Origin: Saccoglossus kowalevskii
Lineage: Eukaryota; Hemichordata; Enteropneusta; Harrimaniidae
Assembly: GCF_000003605.2 (NCBI RefSeq)
Contig: NW_003123418.1
Coordinates: 286,307-301,224 of the forward strand
Direction of reading: 5' to 3'
Length of the DNA stretch: 14,918 nt
Positions 8,344-14,918 of this stretch are shown piece by piece (the stretch's first letter is position 1; each line of letters begins with the position of its first letter). The translations under genes and the position numbers were made by a program. The notes under the pieces were generated by a model. It was not told where the DNA came from, did no database searches, and worked only from the letters and a program-made list of their open reading frames with translations.

Positions 8344-9426
8344 CTATTTTATGCCCAAAATGAGCACTAGTCAGCCGCACATAATTGACATGCATTACAC
8401 AATAGATTGTCTTTGCAAAAACTTGTAATGCATTCGAATAAATGGCTTACACTTGAATTGAAACTTGAATTAATAGTTCTCGATTTCGGACTTTGTTCTG
8501 ATAGAGACTATAACAAGTTGTCCCAGTGTTCCAGAGGTCCAAGCAAAAAAATCTAAACATATGATTTGTATTCCATATGTATTTGGGTATAATTAAGCTC
8601 AATACTGACAAAGGTAGGTTCCCGGTTATTCAGGTTATAAAGATTTGTAATGCTTTGCAATTTAATTTAATGTGAATCTTATTTATAATCCATTAAATTG
8701 TGTTTTTATGGTTGCTAACAAATGCCTCTAAAAATTCACAAATACAGTCAAATGATATATCGTAAACATGGTACACTAACAGTGATACATTATTGATGAA
8801 ATAAACGCATTTCTAGCCAGTGTGTATATACTTCCATGCATTTCTATCAGTGCAAACCCAGCATGGATTATTTGTATTAAAAAAAGTTTATACCAGGTGA
8901 CATTGATTTTCGCTGTTGTGCAAGAGATAAGGTACATCTAATATGTACAAAAAGCATATTCAATGCTTGGCTAGATCTGACAAACTGAATCAATTCTGCA
9001 CTCATCTCAAATTTAAGAAATGTATAATGTTTGAGCATGACAGAAACACGACTCCAGAACTGCTTTCACTAAACATGCTCCAGGCATGTCTGGGATACTG
9101 TTCAAAATATATGCCTAGATACACAAAGGTCAAAACATTGGTGGTGAAAAGATTAAAACAAATTTTAAATGTTTATTTTTTACTCTCCCATCTTAAATTT
9201 GATCTGAGAAACAAATAATGTTCACCATTTAAGGCACTATTCTATTCAAGTTTTAATAAAATCTGTCGGGGCATGACCGTGATTTACTGGAATAGCAGAA
9301 ATGCTTGACTTTGATGCATTTTCGCAGGCAATGACCATAATCTTTAATTACAACGACATAACCATGAGGTCAACAAGTATTGGGGGATAGGTGGGATGAA
9401 TAAAGAAGTCATGGTTGATGGAATAC
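8344..9426. other. Intron-like stretch within the ACCS-like pseudogene
   Basis: The exon coding for the segment just after the catalytic lysine (KDFGMSGLR-like) should lie here and was not found intact. A plus-strand ATG frame at 8943-9218 (91 codons, Lys-rich) shows no motif, and its length is expected by chance in AT-rich DNA. Nothing else is supported. Confidence 0.45.
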
Positions 9427-9562
9427 CCTGGAAAATCCCCATATAACGCGAGTTCTTTGTGGATCAGGCAACGTATCCAAACTGAAGACGCTGGTGAACT
9501 TGACATCTTCTTGAAATATAGACAACATATAAATTTCATCCATAATAACATGCAAATTATTT
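9427..9562 (-). pseudogene. ACCS-like exon with DEIYMLS, catalytic Lys codon reads Arg
   Basis: The acceptor TTGATATCTTGTAG (AG at 9564-9563) starts a phase-2 exon: NNLHVIMDEIYMLSIF, then QEDVKFTSVFSLDTL, then PDPQRTRVIWGFSR. The donor is CCAGG|GTATTC at 9426. The D-E-I-Y motif supplies the Asp that pairs with the PLP pyridine nitrogen and the Tyr that contacts the ring oxygen. LPDPQRT-x-V-x-W is highly characteristic of animal ACCS. In the family W-x-x-S-K holds the PLP Schiff-base lysine. Here the codon is AGG (Arg), one transition from AAG, and no alternative GT donor rescues a lysine. All 45 full codons are otherwise intact. Confidence 0.85.
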
Positions 9563-9770
9563 CTACAAGATATCAATATTATACAGATATTACATAGATT
9601 GAAGTGTTCTTGAAATCGAGGATAATCCATTTAACAGACAATATGCCAGCAATCAACAAATTACACGTATATAAACAGGGAAAATATTTTAAATGTGCTT
9701 GTGTATAAAGAATTTGTACGAATAGAAATGCTCATTATAGACCTGTAAGGGACAAATGTTTTGTAAAATG

Positions 9771-9818
9771 TCATGTCATATATATAAAAACTCATCCAGT
9801 TTAACAGTGAAATCTGTT
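9771..9818 (-). pseudogene. Possible remnant of the short ACCS-like exon before LHVIMDE
   Basis: Between the NPLGDVYS and NNLHV exons the family has about 13-15 residues of the form xEELxEYLxFAKR. A minus-strand frame after TTTTACTGAG (AG at 9820-9819) reads TDFTVKLDEFLYI, then TGA, CAT. Placed against the family it aligns without gaps back from LHV: L, E, F for Y, L, and I for F. The phase-2 start fits the previous donor. The stop replaces the expected Ala, and there is no GT donor near 9770, so this would be a damaged exon. The short length leaves room for chance. Confidence 0.35.
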
Positions 9819-9907
9819 CTCAGTAAAATGTTGTTTTCGTGAATAGTTTTATATTGAGATGTAAACATTTCAAGAGGGCACAGATTTATTGTTACTTTTG
9901 CAATTTA

Positions 9908-10017
9908 CTGGCCACTGCCTGCTATCTACCCTCCGCTGCCTAAAATTGTATCTACTTTTCATTTACCACTACCTACTGCCAACTACTCATTGCACACTGC
10001 CCACTATCTTCTTGCCA
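9908..10017 (+). repeat. Degenerate CTGCC/CTAC pyrimidine-rich tract
   Basis: About 110 bases are poor in G and repeat CTGCC, CTACC and ACTGCC at irregular 8-15 base spacing. It resembles a decayed simple repeat. It lies in the intron between the 10126-10189 and 9427-9562 exons. Confidence 0.5.
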
Positions 10018-10125
10018 CATCTCATTTGTCCAAATTGCTGCTGCCTTGGCTGTTGACAATTTTATCATTGTGTATAACGAAAGTGTTACCATTTTGCAAG
10101 TTAAGGACACTGTAGCACTGTTTAC

Positions 10126-10189
10126 TTAGAATATACATCACCCAATGGATTGTGAGGATTAATCAAGAACAAACATCGAACATTGTGCC
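10126..10189 (-). pseudogene. ACCS-like exon with NPLGDVYS
   Basis: The acceptor GTTCATTTCAG (AG at 10191-10190) is followed by a 64-base exon, phase 1 in and phase 2 out, reading HNVRCLFLINPHNPLGDVYS. The donor is TCTAA|GTAAAC at 10125. The run L-I-x-P-x-N-P-L-G is the conserved beta strand and turn of class I aminotransferases; its Asn contacts the PLP ring oxygen. N-P-L-G-D-V-Y-S is the ACCS version. The exon is intact. Upstream, a GTATGT donor-like site at 10216 would leave a gap of only 27 bases, too short for a normal animal intron. Confidence 0.8.
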
Positions 10190-10512
10190 CTGAAATGAAC
10201 AAACATGGAAACATACCACGCGATATTGACTTGACATCAGCATGGATGAGAAACACAACAATGAAAAATCACAGAGATCACAAAGACATTTCAAAGACAT
10301 AGGTGTGTCCGTGCTAAAAGTCTTGGCACGTGCTAAGCATCGAAACAGGGTCGGCACGTTGCTGGAATAGAGAGAAGGTGACATCAGTTTCAAAATGATA
10401 GATCAACAAGAAACACCATGTGTGTCAAGCAATGAACAGGAATTTGTTTTTACAAAAACACAAACTTTATAGTTACCCCTAGACTATTGGGTTTTTTTGT
10501 CATGAGTGAATG

Positions 10513-10640
10513 AAGGTAGAGATGCAGATTCGTGGGCACTTGGGAGTGAATTTTTGTTTTTGCTTTTTATTATCCAAACAGTTGTGGCTATAGACTGTTA
10601 AAATTTTGTAGAATTGTGAATAGTGGAACATACCCAAAAA
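10513..10640 (+). repeat. Dispersed repeat, copy 1
   Basis: From AAGGTAGAGATGCAGATTCGTG to GGAACATACCCAAAAA it matches 14267-14393 in the same orientation. Shared blocks are GGTAGAGATGCAG, TTCGTGGGCA, TTTTTGCTTTTT, ACAGT-TGGCTA, TGTTAAAATTT and GGAACATAC. Copy 1 has an extra GAGTGAATTTTTGT segment. The edges are sharp, which suggests an interspersed element of about 125 bp. No terminal inverted repeats are seen. Confidence 0.75.
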
Positions 10641-11730
10641 ACGGTGCAAACATTATCTCTTTTGAATGCTTAGCAAGATTCAGCAAGGCTGTACATAAAT
10701 AATAAAAAAGAAACATGGTGAAAAAAAGAAATGACGGGATCTCCATATTATGCACTATATTTAACTTTTAACAAAACGATAATACATTTAAATTTGGAAC
10801 TGTTACAGCCATTTTAATTATGAGCATTAGCAAACTTCTTACTGAGTGAATTGTACAAATTAGCAATTATCTCAGCTTCTTTTTACTGCACATCCCAAAA
10901 CTTCAAAAAAAATAGCTTCTAGACGCTTTGACTTTTTGTTTTGAAATTTTCAAAAATAATTGACAATGTGTTTATCTTCAAAACGCCGTCGGGGCATTGT
11001 TTTTGGTTAAACAGTGTTACATCAATCGTACAGAAACTAGCCTGGGTGTTAAGTAGTGAAATTTGAGCTGCTGCTCTGCAAAATAACTGGTAGACAGTTT
11101 TCAAGAATTAAATCACTTTTGACCAAAAAAGAAAATTGTTGTGCATATTTCAAATTACAGTGTTCATAAAAAAATACTAACAAAATTTTAAAATTCATAC
11201 AATAAGCTTTCTGAAAATATAGTTTTGTGGACAAGGGAGGTGATCTTGGTTTCCTAATTAAAATACCTGTCGGGTAAACTGCATCTCCACCTCAAAAAAT
11301 GATATTTATTTAACAAAACACAAAGAGGCACATTTATTGTAAAATCCCAATGTAAAACGCTCTCTTATTGTTTAATATCAGGATGTCTGTACACTTTGAA
11401 TGCCCATCATGTCAAATTCTGCATTGTTAACACAAAATTGCACTTTGTCACCAACATGTCTAGTTGTACAAGCAGACATATACTTACCCTTAAAAAAAGA
11501 ACGTTTATAGGCCAGACGTCCATAAAAATGGACATGATAAAAAGGCATCATTTTTGTCAGAAAACTGAAAGAAATTCAAAGATGCAATAAACTTGCATTT
11601 TAAATGATTGTGAATGAAAAAATAACACGAGACCCATGTGAAAATATGCATATGACATGCCATGTTTAGGTCAATTAACATAACGATGAATGAAGGTGGG
11701 TTCCAAGTATGTCCCAATGAACATGAATTC
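10641..11730. other. AT-rich stretch without a supported gene
   Basis: Several short frames (10919-11104, 11049-11234, 11505-11732 minus; 11396-11590 plus) have no motif and match chance expectation. I looked here for the N-terminal ACCS exons on the minus strand (PTPYYG, YxDxxG) and did not find them. Confidence 0.5.
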
Positions 11731-11890
11731 AATGTGTGGCTTAATGGTTAGTGCGTCTGCCCAGCATCTGAGACTGTGGGTATAGTCCACTCAAGAGTTA
11801 AATAAAGAGTACATACTGCCCACTTGCTGACCAAGGGCAATTCAGAGTTGGAAATGTGCATCCAGCTGATTTAAAACTGTTAAGACTTGT
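11731..11890 (+). mobile_element. tRNA-derived SINE, degraded
   Basis: The stretch TGTGGCTTAATGGTTAGTGC matches the acceptor, D-arm and A-box layout of a tRNA. GTCTGCCCAGCATCTGAGAC follows as the anticodon arm, and TGTGGGTATAGTCCACTC as a B-box with about three changes from GGTTCGANTCC. A tRNA-unrelated body follows (from about 11793, including TGCCCACTTGCTGACCAAGG). The 3' end is not obvious. Such elements are copied by LINE reverse transcriptase and transcribed by RNA polymerase III. The damaged B-box suggests an old inactive copy. Confidence 0.65.
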
Positions 11891-11941
11891 GTGTTGTAAG
11901 TTTCTGTTCTCATTGCACGTACAAATCACATCATTCTGTAG

Positions 11942-12705
11942 ATGTTCATATGAGCTGACTGCAAAGTGTTAGAAAACAGCGTGCAAAGTTAGAACAAACG
12001 AACGTAGCTTGTCTATTAAACCTAAGTCATTGTCATGGCAACCCCGCAGTTAAATTTCGAAAACATTTAGTAATTGTGTCGGGAATGCCTCAGAAATACG
12101 CAGTTTATCACATCAGCCAGCCGAAAAATCGACCACAAACTGCTTACAAAGTTGTGAAAAGCGATTGTAAAGTTGGTAGTTTCATTCTGAGTTGTTACCT
12201 GTGATATAATATTAACAAGTCTCATTGTTAAAACTTCGAAAATGTGAATACATACATTTCGTAAATTGCAGTTAAACTACCGTTACGTAGTGTTATTCAA
12301 AATAAGTAGAGGTCATAGGTCAATTTTAGAAGGGACTTGTGCAAGCAGTATCGATTTTAAAACATTAAAAAATATGAAAACGCCGCCTATTCGTCTCAAT
12401 TTCAAATAATCCATACAGCTGTGTGCTTAGGTGACCCACGAGTGTTTAAAGTAAAGCACAATCGGGCGTGGCTAGTACTTGCATGGGAGATTCACTGAGT
12501 AAATGATCTGTTGGACTTTTTTTTTGTTTCAGCACACACATGGATACTATTTTAGAGTATTATTTTACTTTTAATTTTCAGGAATAAGTTGTTGATGCTG
12601 TCTGTACGTAGTGGGTTTTAAACTGTTAACACAGCGTGCGTGTTGTTGGCATATAGAAACGCGCAGTTGTAAAGTCGACAAAGTTAATAAAAGCCAGTTG
12701 AAATC
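11942..12705 (+). repeat. Large tandem repeat, unit 1 (about 764 bp)
   Basis: The unit begins ATGTTCATATGAGCTGACTG and ends AAAGCCAGTTGAAATC. It contains a GCGTGCAAAG block, the segment CATGGCAACCCCGCAGTTAA, ATCACATCAGCCAGCCGAAA, a GAGGTCATA-GTCAATT-TAGAA segment, AGTGTTTAAAGTAAA, TGATCTGTTGGACTTT, GTAGTGGGTTTTAAAC, and GGCATATAGAAACGCGCAGT. All recur in the same order from 12706. No protein-like frame is present. Confidence 0.9.
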
Positions 12706-13563
12706 ATGTTCATATGAGCTGACTGGAAAGTGTTAGAAAACAGCGTGCACAGTTGGAAAAAGCGATTGAAATGTTGGCGGAGTTGCTAGTATATTAAACC
12801 TGAGTTATTGTCATGACAACCCCGCAGTTAAATTTCGAAAATATTAAGTAAATGTCTCGGGAATGCCTTGTATATACGCAGCTTATCACATCAGCCAGCC
12901 GAAAAATCTGCTTACAAACTTGTTAAAAGCGATAGCAAAGTCGGTAGTTTCATTCGGAATTGTAAGCTGTGATATCATATTAACAAGTCCCATTGTCGGA
13001 TATTTCGTAAATTGCTGTTAAATAACTGTAGTGTTACTCAAAGTATGTAGAGGTCATACGTCAATTCTAGAAAGGACTTGTGCAAGAAACCATGAAATAG
13101 CTGCTTATTTCTCTTAATATCAAATAATCTATGTAGCTGCGTGGTTAGGTGACCAACCAGTGTTTAAAGTAAAACACAATCGGACGTGGTTCATGCATGG
13201 GCGACTAACATAGTAAACGATCTGTTGGACTTTGCACAAACAAGGGTTAAGACATGAGGTAATGTTCCTGCATTCTTTCTTATGTAATATGAATCATTTA
13301 TAGTCGAGAAATGTAGAAGTTTTTGTAATTTTTTTTAATTAATGGAAAGTTTGCAAATTACTTTTAAATTTCACGAACAAATATTTGATGATGGCTGTAC
13401 ATAGTGGGTTTTGAACGGTTAACACACCGTGCAAAGTTGTTCAAAGTAATTGCAAAATTGTGCAAAGTGATTGAAAAATGTGTAGATGTATATGACCTAA
13501 GTTGTTGGCATATAGAAACGCGCAGTTGTAAAGTCAACAAATTCAATAAAAGCCAGTTGAAAG
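12706..13563 (+). repeat. Large tandem repeat, unit 2 (about 858 bp)
   Basis: The block order is the same as in unit 1, with substitutions and indels. It is about 95 bases longer, mostly in the stretch after GTTGGACTTT (13240-13390) and in an expanded GTGCAAAGTTGTTCAAAGTAA-like part near 13425-13480 where unit 1 has only GCGTGCGTGTTG. The overlapping short frames on both strands at 13364-13634 are translated repeat, not genes. Confidence 0.9.
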
Positions 13564-13612
13564 CAGCCTATTGCTCTTCACATAAGCTGAAATGTTGGAA
13601 AACAGCTTTGGT
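13564..13612 (+). repeat. Start of a third, truncated unit
   Basis: TTCACATAAGCTGAAATGTT then GGAAAACAGCTTTGG resembles the unit opening TTCATATGAGCTGACTGGAA then AGTGTTAGAAAACAGCGTG. The similarity fades after about 13612. Confidence 0.5.
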
Positions 13613-14266
13613 AGTAGTACAAGCTCTAATATAAATGGCTTTTTCAGACTTTTACATGTTCTTTTATTAATATAATATGACTTCGGGGAGATATACACGC
13701 AAATCCATTTTTTGATTGGCTTTTCACATTCTTTTCCAGTTCTGGTTCCCAATTCTGAATACTGTATACATTGCATTTGATAGATATCATGATTGTTGCT
13801 ATAAGACTAACAACATAGGGACATCAATGAAGTTATCACCATTGAATAAGGAATGGTTCAACAAAACGTTTACGTTGAATTTATTTATTGGCATGTGCTT
13901 TTTTTGATGTGCACATGGTTCATGTTATGTATGTGGGCGACACGTACTCCAAAATATGAAATAAACATATACTCTTTGATGCGTTGTGACAGTTTCTTGC
14001 GTTTTACCCTTAGTTATACATTTTTATTAGTTCAACATCCTGCATCTTTTTTGATCAACTGACGAAGTTTGTAGCAGAAGTTTGTGGTATATTCATCATT
14101 TCGTTGATGCAACAGGGTCAAAATGACTTGTACTACAACAATATAAACAAGCCATGCACGACACAGTCCGCGTTAGTTATCGAATTTAAGATGTATAGTT
14201 TTGTTTAGTTATATAGCTGGAATATAAACATGTCAGGAATATGATTATGATGATTGTTAAAGATTT
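13613..14266. other. AT-rich stretch without a supported gene
   Basis: Overlapping short frames (13716-13907 and 13853-14062 plus) are rich in Phe, Leu, Tyr and Cys and show no motif. Nothing else is recognised. Confidence 0.5.
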
Positions 14267-14393
14267 AAGGTAGAGATGCAGGTTCGTGGGCATTTTTCTT
14301 GCTTTTTTTTTTTGCTTTTTCTCACCCAGACAGTCTTGGCTAGATAGTGTTAAAATTTCGGAGCATTGTCATTGTTGGAACATACTCAAAAAT
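14267..14393 (+). repeat. Dispersed repeat, copy 2
   Basis: From AAGGTAGAGATGCAGGTTCG to GGAACATACTCAAAAA it matches 10513-10640 in the same orientation with about one difference in five, and has a longer T-run. GCAGGTTCGTGGGC faintly recalls a pol III B-box, but no A-box was found. Confidence 0.75.
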
Positions 14394-14918
14394 CAATTTT
14401 AAAATATAGGAAACCGAGGCACGCGTATGTGATTAAAAGTCTCGAAAGTTTGTTTGCGTTGCTCTTTGATTGACAAGACAAGACTTCCTGTCCTGGCTCT
14501 CCGTTTATTTTACCTCAAGCGCGATCAACTAGCAAACTACAAAAAACAGACAAGACGTAGACGCTTCCAGCATGCAAGCGGAATGAAACAAAACAATACA
14601 CTTGTACCTGATAAGTAAACTTTGTCACCCTTAAATAAATTGGTTTTTCATTTATTTTTATGTAGGAGGTAGCGTCGATAGGGCGATTTAATTTTCGCGC
14701 AAAACAAGGCCACAATCATGATTTTTCTTGTTTTCTTGGTGCATAGATTTCAAGCTTTTTCGCATTGTGGGCGAAACTAAAAAAGTGTTTCCACACATTT
14801 TTACTCCAACGGCATTTTAAAACTGAAGTAAACATTTTTCGTTTCGATGTAATGATTATCGTGCTGATAGAATTGTGATGCAATTGACAAACAACACTGC
14901 TGTTGCTGTCATCGATAA
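14394..14918. other. End of window, no supported gene
   Basis: It is slightly richer in CpG near 14660-14705 (GCGTCGATAGGGCGA, TTTTCGCGC). The minus-strand frame at 14515-14715 (66 codons) has no recognisable motif. A regulatory role is possible but unsupported. Confidence 0.45.

Larger units (their letters stand above)
7780..10189 (-). pseudogene. ACC synthase-like aminotransferase (ACCS-like), broken, C-terminal half
   Basis: This entry spans the recognised exons. ACCS-like proteins are cytosolic fold-type I PLP enzymes related to plant 1-aminocyclopropane-1-carboxylate synthase; the animal members' reaction is not well established. In order on the minus strand the copy shows the Asn-Pro-x-Gly motif, the Asp-x-x-Tyr motif, the DWVEKTYLP helix, FIWADF, and the PGWFR arginine that binds the substrate carboxylate. 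All are standard landmarks of class I aminotransferases. Damage: the Schiff-base lysine is replaced by arginine, one exon has a +1 frameshift in a C7 run, and two intervening exons are recognisable only as remnants with a stop or a missing donor. The N-terminal half (glycine-rich PLP phosphate region, PTPYYG) was not found up to 14918. A living pseudoenzyme is possible but less likely. Confidence 0.75.

Noticed and set aside
8943-9218. 91-codon ATG frame on plus strand
   Set aside because: Frames of this length are expected a few times by chance in AT-rich DNA of this size. It lies in the intron of the opposite-strand pseudogene and has no motif.
9415-9597. 60-codon plus-strand frame
   Set aside because: It is the antisense shadow of the clearly identified DEIYMLS exon.
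10190-10216. A genuine 27-base intron
   Set aside because: Too short for ordinary animal splicing. Kept only as a possible relic of a deletion.
13364-13776. Overlapping short frames on both strands
   Set aside because: Mostly translations of the large tandem repeat.

Overview
The window looks like nuclear DNA of a multicellular animal, most likely a marine invertebrate. By eye it is about two-thirds A+T. Genes appear as short exons with GT-AG borders. There is a tRNA-derived SINE, a minisatellite, several dispersed or tandem repeat families, and CpG-rich islands in CpG-poor surroundings. There are no prokaryotic operons or ribosome-binding sites, and most open frames are chance frames in AT-rich DNA. 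The species cannot be named from sequence alone.

The one confidently recognised gene is on the minus strand, about 10189 down to 7780. It is part of a PLP-dependent class I aminotransferase of the 1-aminocyclopropane-1-carboxylate synthase-like type (animal ACCS). Four exon pieces read clearly, in order: 10189-10126 (NPLGDVY motif), 9562-9427 (DEIY motif), 8154-8010 (DWVEKTYLP and FIWADF) and 7929-7780 (VYIAPG and PGWFR). Two weaker pieces, 9818-9771 and 8343-8251, lie where missing exons should be. The copy looks broken. The Schiff-base lysine codon reads as arginine, one exon has an extra base in a run of seven C, and the weaker pieces lack donors or carry a stop. Exons for the N-terminal half were not found.

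Layout. 1-280: no feature. 281-650: CpG-island-like segment, probably a promoter or first exon. 651-2400: AT-rich, with a TCAGG microsatellite and a nested inverted repeat. 2415-2583: a likely terminal exon of an unrecognised minus-strand gene. 3040-3060: a 21-base palindrome. 4470-4680: a second CpG-rich segment with splice-like borders. 5940-6180: degenerate repeat monomers. 6207-6747: a 31-bp tandem array. 6814-7332: frames open on both strands, unrecognised. 7600-7745: a TTAGCGAA motif cluster. 7780-10189: ACCS-like pseudogene. 10513-10640 and 14267-14393: two copies of a dispersed repeat. 11731 to about 11890: tRNA-derived SINE. 11942-13612: an imperfect tandem duplication (units of about 764 and 858 bp plus a third partial unit), related to the 5940-6180 monomers. 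13613-14266 and 14394-14918: nothing supportable.

No novel multi-gene system is evident. The points most worth a second look are the decayed ACCS-like gene with its Lys-to-Arg change and the repeat architecture.
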